DNA of 63,461 nucleotides from Sulfurovum sp. (GTDB lineage Bacteria > Campylobacterota > Campylobacteria > Campylobacterales > Sulfurovaceae), in assembly GCA_028696055.1 (NCBI GenBank), contig JAQVHV010000002.1, forward strand, positions 1-63,461, in the 5' to 3' direction. Each line of letters begins with the position of its first letter. Position 1 is the stretch's first letter. The position numbers and the translations under genes were made by a program. The notes beneath the pieces are model-generated. The model ran no database searches, was not told the origin of the DNA, and saw only the letters and a program-made list of their open reading frames with translations. Below, one piece after another: positions 1 to 10,718 of this stretch.

Positions 1-346
1 CACTTCCTCTGTCCTTCTCCTTGGACCGCTGCGTACGCAAAAACCTTTCAAGTTCGGACCTGTTGATCTCTCCGTTGTTTTGTTTGGGAAGCGGGGAGTG
101 GACGATCTGATACCCTTTGATCTTCTGATCGCTTTCGGCTTTGATATTATAGAGTTCGACCGCATACCATCTGATCTCGTTTTCGATGCGTATCAGCTTA
201 CGCTTCTTTGCCTCTTCGAGGTCGGGGTAGATCACTGCAAAGAGTTGCCCATGATGCATAAAGACCGCGACTTCTTTCACGACTTTTGAGAGCTTGAGTA
301 TCGTTTGTTCGATCCTGGAAAGATCGATCTTCATGTGAGACTTCAT
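1..346 (-). CDS. AMP-binding (acyl-CoA/ACP synthetase-like) protein, fragment running off the window edge
   Basis: Reverse frame from cat at 344-346 is open to base 1: MKSHMKIDLSRIEQTILKLSKVVKEVAVFMHHGQLFAVIYPDLEEA...IKGYQIVHSPLPKQNNGEINRSELERFLRTQ, resembling the C-terminal subdomain of AMP-dependent synthetases. Confidence 0.55.
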   Translation of the reverse strand, partial: MKSHMKIDLSRIEQTILKLSKVVKEVAVFMHHGQLFAVIYPDLEEAKKRKLIRIENEIRWYAVELYNIKAESDQKIKGYQIVHSPLPKQNNGEINRSELERFLRTQRSKEKDRGS

Positions 347-441
347 ACCCTTATGATATCTTTTTTTGGTGTGATTTTACTTGATCTTTTTGGGTCTGCA
401 TACGTTCTAAAATGCCATTTCCTTGCTCCAAAAAAGCTCTT

Positions 442-525
442 CGTAGGTCGGGGTGTCCCCACTCCGACACCAGACATTGCAGTGCATCAACGGTCATTGT
501 CGGGGTAGGGATACCCCGACCTACG
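442..525. repeat. REPIN-like palindromic repeat, copy 1 (cgtaggtcggggt...accccgacctacg)
   Basis: Two inverted half-sites flanking a short spacer; related copies at 33708, 37546 and 46997. Confidence 0.8.
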
Positions 526-711
526 GGGCTTGGATATTTTATGCCTCATACGTTTTTTATGTTTTATGGTTCCCAAAAAGATGAGTCTTTCCACACCTAC
601 TACATAGAGAGATGGTATCTTTTCTGTAATGGGTAGACTTGATGCTATTCCGTCTGATCGCTTATGACGGGTGAAAGCGGGTTCAAGAGATAGCCACTGG
701 AAAAATGAGAG

Positions 712-2016
712 GTGTGCACGATGAGACGATTACTCTTTTTTTTACTTCTATGTATCGTTCCGCTCTTTGGGGCACCTTCCAAGGTGATAAAGCTGGAGAT
801 CAAAGGTGCTGTAGGGCCTGCAACCAGCAACTATCTCAAAGAGGGGATGCTGTATGCCGATCGCCAGCAGGCCGATATGGTGCTGATAGAACTCGATACT
901 CCCGGCGGGCTTGCCTCATCGATGCGTGAGATGATCCAGCAGATCGCCAACAGCAGGATCCCCGTGATTGTTTATGTCGCCCCAAAAGGTGCGAGGGCTG
1001 CCAGTGCAGGCACCTATCTTATCTATGCTGCCCATGTGGCAGTAATGGCACCGGGGACCAATCTCGGTGCCGCCACACCTGTCAATATGCTCTCACCTGC
1101 AACACTGCCCGATACGAACGGTTCGGCTGCAACGGTGTTGGAGAAAAAAGCGATCAACGATGCCAAAGCATATATCAAAAGCCTTGCACAACTCAACGAG
1201 CGAAACATTACATGGGCTCTGGAGGCTGTAGAGAAGGCAGAGAGTATTCCTGCATACGATGCATTGCGGTATGGGGTCATAGACCTGGTAGCCGAAGACA
1301 CAGATACCCTTCTGCAAAAACTTGACGGTATGTCCGTAAAGATCGGGGGCAGGTCCGTAGAACTCAATACACAAGAGGTCTCTATCCTTCTCTTTGAAGC
1401 CGACTGGAAGACCCGTATGCTTGCCATTATCACCGATCCCAATATCGCCTATATCCTTTTGATCATAGCGATCTATGGGATCTTTTTCGAACTGTTGAAC
1501 CCCGGTGGATTCGTACCGGGTGTGATCGGCGTGATCTCCGGAGTGCTGGCACTCTATGCGCTCAATATGCTGCCTTTTAACTATGCAGGTTTATTGCTTA
1601 TTTTACTGGGGGTTGGACTGATGGTCGCAGAAGTGCTGATCGCCGGATTTGGTATCCTGGGTATCGGCGGTGTGATCTCATTTGCTTTTGGGTCGCTACT
1701 GCTTTTTGATACCGAGACTCTGGGTGCCGGGGTATCCATCCCCCTGATCATCGCCATTACCCTGGTGAGTTTGATTTTTTTTATCTATGTCATACGGTTT
1801 CTTATCCGTTCACGTTCGGCAAAAGCGGTTTCCGGTGCGGAAGAGATGATAGGGGCTGATGCCAAAGTGCTTGAGGTGACGGAGGATGGATACAGAGTCA
1901 GGTGTCATGGAGAGATATGGTTTGCAACCTCCAAAGTTCCGCTTGAAGTAGGGCAGAGTGCAAAAGTAGAGAGTCTGGAAGGACTTACGCTGCATCTCAA
2001 TTTAAAAAAGGAGTAA
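712..2016 (+). CDS. NfeD family membrane-bound ClpP-class serine protease
   Basis: Signal peptide, [16 protein letters not shown] and AASAGTYL motifs, C-terminal TM segments and OB-like NfeD domain; followed by slipin. Confidence 0.85.
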   Translation: MCTMRRLLFFLLLCIVPLFGAPSKVIKLEIKGAVGPATSNYLKEGMLYADRQQADMVLIELDTPGGLASSMREMIQQIANSRIPVIVYVAPKGARAASAGTYLIYAAHVAVMAPGTNLGAATPVNMLSPATLPDTNGSAATVLEKKAINDAKAYIKSLAQLNERNITWALEAVEKAESIPAYDALRYGVIDLVAEDTDTLLQKLDGMSVKIGGRSVELNTQEVSILLFEADWKTRMLAIITDPNIAYILLIIAIYGIFFELLNPGGFVPGVIGVISGVLALYALNMLPFNYAGLLLILLGVGLMVAEVLIAGFGILGIGGVISFAFGSLLLFDTETLGAGVSIPLIIAITLVSLIFFIYVIRFLIRSRSAKAVSGAEEMIGADAKVLEVTEDGYRVRCHGEIWFATSKVPLEVGQSAKVESLEGLTLHLNLKKE

Positions 2017-2018
2017 AA

Positions 2019-2774
2019 ATGGTACCGATAATTCCGATGACAATATTATATATAGTTGCATTGCTGATACTGATTCTTGCGTATGCGATACATATTCTGC
2101 GAGAATATGAAAGAGGTGTGGTCTTTACACTCGGGCGTTTTACAGGGGTTAAAGGACCGGGGTTGATCATCTTGATCCCATTTATCCAGAGGATGGTGCG
2201 TGTAGACCTGCGTACGATCGTACTGGATGTCCCCTCACAGGATGTGATCTCCCATGACAATGTCTCTGTAAATGTCAATGCCGTAGTCTATTTCCGGGTG
2301 GTCGATCCTGAAAAAGCGATCATTCAGGTAGAGAATTTTTATGAGGCGACCAGCCAGCTGGCACAGACGACACTGCGTTCGGTGCTGGGACGCCATGAAC
2401 TCGACGAGATGCTGGCAGAACGTGAACAGCTCAACTTTGACATTCAGGAGATCCTGGACAAACAGACCGATGCCTGGGGGATCAAGATCGCCAATGTAGA
2501 GATCAAACATGTCGACCTTGACGAGAGCATGGTGCGTGCCATTGCCAAACAGGCTGAAGCGGAACGTGAACGGCGTGCAAAGGTGATCAATGCCAAAGGG
2601 GAACTGGAAGCGAGTGCAAATCTCCTGGAAGCGGCTGATATGCTGAGCAAAAACCCGCAAGCCATCCAGCTGCGCTACCTGCAGACCTTGAGTGATATCT
2701 CCAGCGACAGGACCAATACGGTGATCTTCCCGTTTCCTACGGAGTTTAGCCAGATATTTAAGGAGAAAACCTAG
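2019..2774 (+). CDS. Slipin/stomatin-like SPFH domain protein
   Basis: N-terminal [40 protein letters not shown]. Confidence 0.9.
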   Translation: MVPIIPMTILYIVALLILILAYAIHILREYERGVVFTLGRFTGVKGPGLIILIPFIQRMVRVDLRTIVLDVPSQDVISHDNVSVNVNAVVYFRVVDPEKAIIQVENFYEATSQLAQTTLRSVLGRHELDEMLAEREQLNFDIQEILDKQTDAWGIKIANVEIKHVDLDESMVRAIAKQAEAERERRAKVINAKGELEASANLLEAADMLSKNPQAIQLRYLQTLSDISSDRTNTVIFPFPTEFSQIFKEKT

Positions 2775-2846
2775 GATTTGTAAATCAACCCTTCACCTCC
2801 TTGAGCGAACAGATGAGGTACAAATTTGGCTAACGAAGCCCAGAAA

Positions 2847-3293
2847 TCACTCAGAGAAAGCACGGAACCGTTGCTGTGCATAGGCTGAATGGCACTGCAC
2901 GCAGAGTCCCGTCATTATGGCAAAGTTTTCCTCTACGGCTGTTTTGTCCTCAAATTCCGCTGCTTCGGACAATTTGGCTGCTGCAGCATGGAAAGAACGG
3001 TCCAGATCGATAAATCCCTGCGGCAAATTCGCTTTCAGTTCCGCTCTTTGTGCCTCTGTCAAATTCTGGGCAAAGATAAAACTGTTGTGGATATCTGTTG
3101 CCGTTTTGGAGATCTCTTCATACTCGCCTTTGACGATGCTGGAAAAGATGTGGTGCATCCCTTTTTCGATATACTTCATCTCATCAGCAAGCAGTGTCCT
3201 TGTATCTTTGGATAATCCCTCTACACCTTTTTGACCTTCACCTGCCGAGAGAATTGTGGCTGCGGTTATAATGATTCCTAAACTTTTGATCAT
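2847..3293 (-). CDS. Periplasmic monoheme cytochrome c-like protein
   Basis: Signal peptide and single C-terminal CVQCH heme motif. Confidence 0.65.
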   Translation of the reverse strand: MIKSLGIIITAATILSAGEGQKGVEGLSKDTRTLLADEMKYIEKGMHHIFSSIVKGEYEEISKTATDIHNSFIFAQNLTEAQRAELKANLPQGFIDLDRSFHAAAAKLSEAAEFEDKTAVEENFAIMTGLCVQCHSAYAQQRFRAFSE

Positions 3294-3462
3294 GATTGAT
3301 TCCTCTATAAAATTTTATAAAGTTGTATCATAATATTTTTCAGTTTTACTGACGTTGATCTATGTTAAGTTGTACAAAAAGCAGATATAACCAACTCTCT
3401 TTTATAAAATTTGCTATGGTATTGAGACGCGGCAGGGAGCTTTAGCGTATGAGAAGAGAATC

Positions 3463-3585
3463 AGAGATAACAGATGTCATCAGTGCAAAACCGCGGCTCT
3501 GCACCGTCGCTCCCCCTGAAAGCCTCCCGGCCGATCTCCGGAAGTTCAGCCGGATGCTTTGCATACTTCTCTTGGGATATTGATC
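3463..3585 (-). pseudogene. 3' remnant of a B12-dependent ribonucleotide reductase gene
   Basis: Reverse translation ISQEKYAKHPAELPEIGREAFRGSDGAEPRFCTDDICYL-stop matches the end of the 58764-60752 product (ITKEEYEKRVAELPEIDWETFRGSDGAEPRFCTDDICYL). Confidence 0.8.
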
Positions 3586-3726
3586 GCTATAAATGCCGCT
3601 ATGGATTTTGGTAAACTATTCTTATTTTATTTTAAAATATGATATCATAAAAATAATATGCAGCGGTAACAAGTCATTCATAAAGCGTAATAGTCTATAA
3701 GAGATCAGCAGAAAGGAAGGTGTGAG

Positions 3727-4602
3727 ATGAGCAACTCAGGAAGAATCGTTGTGGGGATAGACCCTTTTTCAAAATCGAAGAACATTGTTAAAAGAGCCTT
3801 TATGATCGCCCAGGAGAAGGGTGCAGAACTCTTTTTCATTTATGCGGTCAGGATACCCTGGTTTGAAACACCGGATCTGTTTCTTTTGAAACAAGAGAAT
3901 ATAGATACGGATGCGATCAGAAAAGATATCCAAAAAATGATCAAAGAGTTGAAACTTCCGGAGGGTGTTCCCTATTCTGTCCTGGTCAAAGAGGGGGATC
4001 CTGAGGAGACAATACTTTATCAGGCAAAGCTGGTAAAAGCAGAGATGATCATTATCGGACCGCACAGTAAGGGGAAAAAAGCCATGCTGGGTACCACGGC
4101 GCACAAAATTGCGGATAGAAGCTATATCCCGGTTTTGGTAGTGAAAAATAAATCAAAAGAACCTTATCGGAAGATTACGGTACTTACGGATTTCGGGATG
4201 CACTCCAAGCTTGGGGCAGCCTATGCAAAAAAAGTATTCCCTTCAGCTAAAATGAAAGTCGTACATGCCTACGAGCCGTTCTATGCTGCGGGCATCTATA
4301 CCTCAAATGGTTACGGGTTTCAGGGGTTTGACTTCGAAAAATACAGGCAGGATGTCAAGCTGTCGGCCCATAAGGGTCTCAATGCCTTAAAAGCGGATCT
4401 TGGTATCGAGAAAAGCAAGCTGATCGAAGGGGGGATAGAGGTGCGAAAAACATTGCTGGATTACGTGAAAAAGAATCCTTGCGACCTTTTGGTGATCGGC
4501 TCAAGGGGAACTTCCGGCCTACAGGCCCTTCTGGGAAGCATGGCCTCGTATCTGCTTGCCGAAGCACCCAGCGATGTGCTGGTCTATGTTCCAAACGAGT
4601 AG
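3727..4602 (+). CDS. Universal stress protein, tandem UspA domains
   Basis: IVVGIDPFSKSKNIVKRA and C-terminal LLVIGSRGTSGLQALLGSMASYLLAEAPSDVLVY. Confidence 0.9.
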   Translation: MSNSGRIVVGIDPFSKSKNIVKRAFMIAQEKGAELFFIYAVRIPWFETPDLFLLKQENIDTDAIRKDIQKMIKELKLPEGVPYSVLVKEGDPEETILYQAKLVKAEMIIIGPHSKGKKAMLGTTAHKIADRSYIPVLVVKNKSKEPYRKITVLTDFGMHSKLGAAYAKKVFPSAKMKVVHAYEPFYAAGIYTSNGYGFQGFDFEKYRQDVKLSAHKGLNALKADLGIEKSKLIEGGIEVRKTLLDYVKKNPCDLLVIGSRGTSGLQALLGSMASYLLAEAPSDVLVYVPNE

Positions 4603-4636
4603 CCAAGAAACTGTCAGGGGTGACATGGATCTTTAT

Positions 4637-5194
4637 CTAGCTTAAAAGGGTGTGCTCGATAAGGATCTTTGATCCGATACCGATCAGTACGATGCCGCCC
4701 AGGAGTTCTGCTTTGCTTTCCAGAAAAGCACCGCCATGCGCACCGAGCAATACCCCTGCATAACTGAAAACAAAGGTAGTGAGTGCGATCACAACGATCG
4801 AGATAGCGATAGCAGGTTCCATCAGTGTCAAGGTAAAGCCTGCCGCCATTGCATCGATACTTGTGGCAACGGCAAGTATGAAGAGTACCTTGTTCGTGAT
4901 GATGGAGAGCTCTTCTTCCACAGGTTCGCCAAAACTATCATAGACCATTTTTGACCCGATAAGTGCAAGCAGCACAAAGGCAACCCAGTGGTCGACCGAC
5001 TCGATAAAACTTGAAAGGCCGACGCCGGCAAGATAACCGATAAGCGGCATGAACCCCTGAAAAAATCCGAAAAAGAGTCCGACTTTCACTGCCAGCTTTC
5101 TGTTGTCAACGGTAAGCTGTTTGGCACCCAGTCCAAGGGATACGGCAAATGCATCCATACTCAATGCGACTGCCAGGATGAAAAGTTCAAGCAT
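4637..5194 (-). CDS. mntP: Manganese efflux pump MntP family
   Basis: MLELFILAVALSMDAFAVSLGLGAK and ATSIDAMAAGFTL motifs. Confidence 0.9.
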   Translation of the reverse strand: MLELFILAVALSMDAFAVSLGLGAKQLTVDNRKLAVKVGLFFGFFQGFMPLIGYLAGVGLSSFIESVDHWVAFVLLALIGSKMVYDSFGEPVEEELSIITNKVLFILAVATSIDAMAAGFTLTLMEPAIAISIVVIALTTFVFSYAGVLLGAHGGAFLESKAELLGGIVLIGIGSKILIEHTLLS

Positions 5195-5260
5195 CCAAAA
5201 GCCTTTTTGTGTGGAATCTTACACAAGGTTTGCTTCAAAAAAAGAGGGATATGCTAACGA

Positions 5261-5665
5261 CTACTCTGTATCACTGACTTTCCGTCCGGCATAGTAGTTG
5301 ATCTTCCACCCCTCATCCTCTTTTGAAAAGTACAACACCTTCTCTCTGCCGTCCTCTTTGAATCGGACAGTTTTGCGTTCGACTCCATTGGAGTCGACAG
5401 AGTCGATCTCGATCCGGGGATTTTTCCGGCGCGATGCCAGCTCTGCGGAGAGCTTCAGCTCCACCTCTTTGAGCGTTTCGGGATTTTCTATCTCTTTGAG
5501 CCGGGATCTAAAGTGCGGATCTCTCAGCGCCAGCCTCAACCCGAAGCTTTCAAGCGTCATGAAGTAGGATTCCCTCTTCATGCACTTTTTTACCTCTGCG
5601 AGGTCACCGGCATAGAGCGCCTGGTAATAGGCTGCGACGATCTCTTGCGGCTCTCTGGTCGGCAT
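5261..5665 (-). CDS. Hypothetical protein, DUF4878/NTF2-like
   Basis: IVAAYYQALYAGDLAEVKKCM... DGREKVLYFSKEDEGWKINYY pattern. Confidence 0.5.
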   Translation of the reverse strand: MPTREPQEIVAAYYQALYAGDLAEVKKCMKRESYFMTLESFGLRLALRDPHFRSRLKEIENPETLKEVELKLSAELASRRKNPRIEIDSVDSNGVERKTVRFKEDGREKVLYFSKEDEGWKINYYAGRKVSDTE

Positions 5666-5670
5666 CGGTT

Positions 5671-6234
5671 TTACGCCCGTGCGATGGCAGTTCGGAAGGC
5701 ATCCAGGTGGTTGTAGCTTCCCTCTTTCAGGTTTCCAAAGACATTGACCACATCACCTGGCATCCCCACTGACGCCTCTTCCAGATCGTCGATATCTGTC
5801 AGCTCGATCAGCTCACCGATCTTGAGCGCATCAAGTCTTGACTCTTCTCCCGTCGAAACACAGGTGTCATAGAGCTCCTGCAGTACTGGCAGCACAAAGT
5901 GGCCTACGCGACCCTCATCGACCTCCGAGATATCCACACCGTACTTCTCGCAGAGTCCTCTTGCCGCGTCCATATGTCTCTGCTCGGAAACCTGAATCGA
6001 TGCAAAGGTGTTTTCATCCGTATAGATATTGCCCAGTGTGATATAGACATCTCGTGCTACCTTCTCTTCCTGATAGATAAAAAAGAGTTTGTCTTTCTGT
6101 GCTTCTGTCAAGGTTTGGGTCGATGAGTTGTTTCTTGGACCCTTTGCATACGCTGAGGTTGAGAGCAGTGCCGCACTGCCGATACCTGTCATCATCACTT
6201 TAGAGAGAAAATTCCTTCTGTTGTTTACTTCCAT
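5671..6234 (-). CDS. DUF2202 (ferritin-like) domain protein with signal peptide
   Basis: LFFIYQEEKVARDVYITLGNIY...EQRHMDAARGLCEKYGV. Confidence 0.8.
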   Translation of the reverse strand: MEVNNRRNFLSKVMMTGIGSAALLSTSAYAKGPRNNSSTQTLTEAQKDKLFFIYQEEKVARDVYITLGNIYTDENTFASIQVSEQRHMDAARGLCEKYGVDISEVDEGRVGHFVLPVLQELYDTCVSTGEESRLDALKIGELIELTDIDDLEEASVGMPGDVVNVFGNLKEGSYNHLDAFRTAIARA

Positions 6235-6371
6235 TATTCATCCTTCTTTTTTTTGTTTTGTTTATAACAATGATAAGTATAGGTTTTAAGTGTTAAATAT
6301 CTGTTAAATTTCTAATCGTATTTTCTCCAAAAAACTCTCATAAAGGAAAGATAGATGTTCTGTCGGTTGTG

Positions 6372-6974
6372 TTATATGGGCCGGGCAGAGGGGAGGCTGT
6401 AGAGCGTTTCGAGCAGGTTCAAAAGCGGCAAAAACAACATCTCCACTTCGGAAAAATCGATCACTCCCTGGTTGGGAAAGAAAAAATGGCTGTTGCGGTT
6501 GCGTCGGGTGCGGATAATAATGGAAAACATTTTCGAGATCAGTGCCGTCTGTCCGGGATTGACGGGCAGGCTTGGAAAGAGTTCGCTTTCTGCGCATCTC
6601 AAAGCGGTTGTGACGGTGCCGGTATTGATCTGCGCCACATAGCTGATCTGCATCGCTTCGAGTGTGCTTTGAAGCCAGGAGTTTGTGTCAGCAGTGACCC
6701 TCTCACCGTATTCTCCGTTGGCCCTTTTCCTGAAAAACGGGATATGGTGCCTGAGCAGACAGGCCTTGAGGAGGATTTCTGTTGCAAGTGAGAGGTTTCG
6801 CCAGAAATCGACCACTTCAAAGGGGTGCCTGCCAAAAGAGGCATCAAGAAGCACAAAAGCGCCGTTTTTGTAGGCAATGACACTCTGAGATGTCGCCAAG
6901 TGTATCGCATAGGCGTGGTTTTCCCTGGCAATATCGCTGATATCAACAGACATAATACTTTCTCCTTCAGGCAT
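6372..6974 (-). CDS. Hypothetical protein
   Basis: Open 200-aa frame, no confident family. Confidence 0.5.
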   Translation of the reverse strand: MPEGESIMSVDISDIARENHAYAIHLATSQSVIAYKNGAFVLLDASFGRHPFEVVDFWRNLSLATEILLKACLLRHHIPFFRKRANGEYGERVTADTNSWLQSTLEAMQISYVAQINTGTVTTALRCAESELFPSLPVNPGQTALISKMFSIIIRTRRNRNSHFFFPNQGVIDFSEVEMLFLPLLNLLETLYSLPSARPI

Positions 6975-7019
6975 GATAATGACATTCTGTCAATTTTGAC
7001 ATAAAATTTATCCTATTCG

Positions 7020-7748
7020 CTACTTTGACAGAATAATCAGGATCGCCACGATGATACCCGATCCCAGGGCGATCAGACTGAATCGTGCATGCTCCTTCTC
7101 TGCCTGAGGCAGCAGATGCGTTGCCCCGACATAGACCAGTGCTCCCGCAGAGAGTGACAATAGAATACCAAGCATGGGTTTATCGATATGGCTGATAAAA
7201 GGATAGGAGAGGAGCATCCCCAGAGGCGTTGTCAAAGCAGCAGAGAAAAAGGCGAGGAGCAGTGCGGTTTTCTCTCCGAACCCTCCGCGAAGAAGCAGAA
7301 GATAGGTAATGATCCCCTCGGGAAACTCATGCAGTACCATTCCTGTCGTAGCCAGCAGTCCGGTAAATATACTTACAGAAAAGGTAACAGAATAGACAAA
7401 GCCGTCAATCAATGAATGTATGCCGATACCCAGCATAGGGACCACTCCTATTACGTAATTGGGTTCAGACTTCTTCTCACAGACAAAAGCGGTGATAAAA
7501 CGGTTAAAGAGGTGCATGCCCAAAAATCCGATAAGCAGAAATGACGGGGCATACGGACTCATTTCAAAAGATTTGGGGATGATATGCAGGAAGGAGACTG
7601 AGATCAGTACCCCCGCGGCAAAACAGATAAAATAGATACTGTGCTTCTCTCCCCACGCTCTATAGTGGCGGATGGTATAGATCCCAAGAGATGTTACCGC
7701 TGCAGCAAGCGAACTGGCACCCAGGGCAGTCCAGAAGGCATCTTCCAT
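7020..7748 (-). CDS. ZIP family metal transporter
   Basis: GIHSLIDGFVYS and VLHEFPEGIITYLLLLRGGF TM motifs. Confidence 0.88.
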   Translation of the reverse strand: MEDAFWTALGASSLAAAVTSLGIYTIRHYRAWGEKHSIYFICFAAGVLISVSFLHIIPKSFEMSPYAPSFLLIGFLGMHLFNRFITAFVCEKKSEPNYVIGVVPMLGIGIHSLIDGFVYSVTFSVSIFTGLLATTGMVLHEFPEGIITYLLLLRGGFGEKTALLLAFFSAALTTPLGMLLSYPFISHIDKPMLGILLSLSAGALVYVGATHLLPQAEKEHARFSLIALGSGIIVAILIILSK

Positions 7749-7751
7749 GGG

Positions 7752-8588
7752 CTACTCCTCTTTTTTGCTCTCTCCCTCCAGGAGAGATCTTTCCAGGCTT
7801 TCGATGATGTTTGCGATCTCTTCATGGGCATCCCCTTCGAGAAGTGATCCGCCGGAGAGCTCTTTACGGACCAATTCCGGGTCATAAGATACTGACCCAA
7901 GCACTCTGTTTCTGAGATCTCCGAGTTTCTCCATCATGACCGACTCCATCTCTTTTGAATCGATCTTATTCAGGATCAGCCAGAAGGTATTTCTTTTTGA
8001 TTCCCGGCAAAAACGCTCTATCCTCTTTGCAATGGAGAGAGATTCCAGCGTGGGGTCGAGAACAACCAGTATGATATCCATGGTGTCGGTGATCTTTCTT
8101 CCGAAATGTTCGATCCCCGCTTTCATATCGATCAGGCTTACCCACTCGCCTTCCACGATAAAATCTCTGACGACCTTTTCCACAGGCCCGTCACACCCCT
8201 GTCCGTAGGTTTCTATCTTCCCGGCCTGGAACATACGGATACCATTCTTGTGGATCGTGTACTCAGGCGGTATCTCTTTGGCAATATTGATTTTTCTTTC
8301 CGGTACAGGCACGGAATCATCCTTCCTTGTCAGGGGAGAGGGGTCGTCTACCGGGCAGGTGACGCTGCCAAGCCCTCCAAAAAACTCCAGAAGAGGCCGG
8401 GGTTCACTCTCTACGCCCAGTCCGAACAAAAGCCTGATAAGCCCTTCCGGATTGGAAGCATCACCGTCCAGAACCAGTGTCTGATACGCTTTTTTCTGAA
8501 GCACGTCCGCCATCAGGGCTACGATCGTGCTTTTCCCGCTGCCCCCTTTTCCGCATACCAGAACTCTCTTTCCTGCTATAGGCTTCAT
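7752..8588 (-). CDS. CooC/MinD-like P-loop ATPase
   Basis: VLVCGKGGSGKSTIVALMADVL deviant Walker A. Confidence 0.8.
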   Translation of the reverse strand: MKPIAGKRVLVCGKGGSGKSTIVALMADVLQKKAYQTLVLDGDASNPEGLIRLLFGLGVESEPRPLLEFFGGLGSVTCPVDDPSPLTRKDDSVPVPERKINIAKEIPPEYTIHKNGIRMFQAGKIETYGQGCDGPVEKVVRDFIVEGEWVSLIDMKAGIEHFGRKITDTMDIILVVLDPTLESLSIAKRIERFCRESKRNTFWLILNKIDSKEMESVMMEKLGDLRNRVLGSVSYDPELVRKELSGGSLLEGDAHEEIANIIESLERSLLEGESKKEE

Positions 8589-8681
8589 CGACTCACCTTT
8601 TTACCTAGTATCATTTATTGGTTACTGTTCTTACAACTATTGTAGTACAATTCATGTATATCAACTCTTAAGAGGCAGCTT

Positions 8682-8927
8682 ATGGAAACCACACTTTTTG
8701 ATCTGAAATCGGGAGAAGAAGCGGTAATAAAAAACCTGAAGGGTGGAGCGGAGTTCCAAAAAAAACTGAGATCATTGAATTTGAGAAGAGGGAAAATGAT
8801 CAGAAAAGTCACAGCAGAGCCCTTCCACGGCCCTGTAGTCGTTGAGATAGACAATACCGAAATAGCCATCGGCATGAATATGGCGAAAAAAATAGTCGTA
8901 GAAGCATCAGAGAGTGAATCAGACTGA
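8682..8927 (+). CDS. feoA: FeoA domain protein
   Basis: Small SH3-like FeoA pattern, overlaps feoB start. Confidence 0.8.
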   Translation: METTLFDLKSGEEAVIKNLKGGAEFQKKLRSLNLRRGKMIRKVTAEPFHGPVVVEIDNTEIAIGMNMAKKIVVEASESESD

Positions 8928-10627
8928 TGAAAATACTTCTGATGGGAAATCCGAATGTTGGAAAGTCGGCGATCTTTTCACGGCTGACCGGTATCGATGT
9001 TATGATATCAAACTATCCCGGTACCACGATCGAGTTAAAAAAAGGAAAAATGAAACTTGACGGAGAGACGGCAGAGGTGATCGATGTCCCCGGGACCTAT
9101 TCGCTGGACCCTGCTTCAAGAGCGGAAGAGGTCGCAGTCAATATGCTTCAAGAGGGTGACCTGGTCATCAATGTGGTGGACGCAACCAACCTCGAGCGCA
9201 ATCTCAATCTGACACTTGCATTGTTGGAGCGTAATATCCCGGTGATCACGGTACTGAATTTTTGGGATGAGATACGTCACCTGGGGATCAGGATCGATAT
9301 CCAGAAGCTTGAAAGCCGTTTGGATATACCGGTCGTGCCGGTGGTTGCCGTGACAGGTGAAGGTATCAAAGCACTGGTTTCAAGACTCCATGAGGCAAAA
9401 GCCCATCAAAAAAGATACACCGAAGAGAGCAGGTGGGAGCGTATCGGAAAGATCATCGGGGAGGTCCAACGGATTAGCTTGAAAAAGCATACGTTTTTGG
9501 AGAGGCTTGAAGATCTGAGCGTGCAGCCGCTGACCGGGATTCCGATCATGTTTTCTGTTCTGATCGTTGTCTTCTGGACAGTCCGTATCGTCGGAGAGAC
9601 CATGATCGCTTACCTCTTTGATCCTTTGTTTGAGCTCTACCTTCCGTTTGTAACAGATTTGAGCCGGATGCTTGGAGGCGGAGGGGTCGTCCATGATATT
9701 TTACTGGGGACACTGATAGCGGGACAGATCGACTATATCCAGTCGATGGGAGTGCTGTCGACCGGCCTCTATGTCCCGATTGCCATGGTCTTTCCCTATG
9801 TTGTTGCGTTCTACCTGGTACTGGGTATTTTGGAGGACAGCGGCTACCTTCCGAGACTGGCAACACTGGTCGATGCCATTTTTCATAAGCTGGGGATGCA
9901 CGGGCTGGCGATCATCCCGATGCTTCTCGGGTTGGGCTGTAATGTACCGGGAGCCCTCAGTACCAGGATATTGGAAGGCCGAAAACAGCGTTTTATCGCT
10001 GCAACGCTCATGGCTACAGCCGTACCCTGCATGGCGCAGACTGCCATGGTCTTTGCCCTGTTGGGGCCTTACGGTATCAAGGGGCTTGGAATCTTTTTCA
10101 TGACACTTTTTGCTGTATGGCTGATACTTGGATTTTTGCTTAACAGGTTTTTGGGAGGTGAAACCCCGGAGACATTTATGGAGATCCCCCCTTACCGTAT
10201 CCCCTATCCGGGGAGTCTGGGAAAGAAGCTCTGGATGCGTATACGAAGTTTTCTGACTGAAGCGATCCCTTTTGTGCTCTTTGGGGTACTGATAGTGAAT
10301 ATTTTATATGTTTTTGGGATCATCGAGTGGATCGGAGAAATGGCAGCACCGGTGATCGTAGGGATCTTTGGTCTGCCGAAAGAAGCAGTTGCGGCTTTGA
10401 TCGTCGGTTTCCTCAGAAAAGATGTGGCGGTGGGGATGCTGTTGCCGCTGGGGCTTGACATGGAGCAGCTCATTGTTGCAAGTGTGGTATTGACGATGTA
10501 CTTTCCCTGTGTTGCAACTTTTGTGGTATTATTTAAGGAACTGGGTGCCCGGGACCTGCTCAAAGCCACGGGGATCATGCTTGTTACTACACTGCTGGCT
10601 GGAGGGATACTGAATGCATTGTTATAG
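8927..10627 (+). CDS. feoB: Ferrous iron transporter FeoB
   Basis: GNPNVGKSAIFSRLTG, NYPGTTIE, DVPGTYSLDP G-domain motifs plus Gate/FeoB C domains. Confidence 0.95.
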   Translation: MKILLMGNPNVGKSAIFSRLTGIDVMISNYPGTTIELKKGKMKLDGETAEVIDVPGTYSLDPASRAEEVAVNMLQEGDLVINVVDATNLERNLNLTLALLERNIPVITVLNFWDEIRHLGIRIDIQKLESRLDIPVVPVVAVTGEGIKALVSRLHEAKAHQKRYTEESRWERIGKIIGEVQRISLKKHTFLERLEDLSVQPLTGIPIMFSVLIVVFWTVRIVGETMIAYLFDPLFELYLPFVTDLSRMLGGGGVVHDILLGTLIAGQIDYIQSMGVLSTGLYVPIAMVFPYVVAFYLVLGILEDSGYLPRLATLVDAIFHKLGMHGLAIIPMLLGLGCNVPGALSTRILEGRKQRFIAATLMATAVPCMAQTAMVFALLGPYGIKGLGIFFMTLFAVWLILGFLLNRFLGGETPETFMEIPPYRIPYPGSLGKKLWMRIRSFLTEAIPFVLFGVLIVNILYVFGIIEWIGEMAAPVIVGIFGLPKEAVAALIVGFLRKDVAVGMLLPLGLDMEQLIVASVVLTMYFPCVATFVVLFKELGARDLLKATGIMLVTTLLAGGILNALL

Positions 10628-10718
10628 AGGGAGATACTTTTTTGCAGTGCAGGCGCGTGTGGCTTCAGAGGAATAGTTTGTAGCGTGCAGGGCACGTTCT
10701 GAGAGAGAAGGAGGAAAA

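Noticed and set aside
1023-1442. Long antisense ORFs opposite nfeD and many other genes in the ORF track
   Set aside because: Shadow ORFs with no RBS or recognisable family; the opposing strand encodes clear proteins
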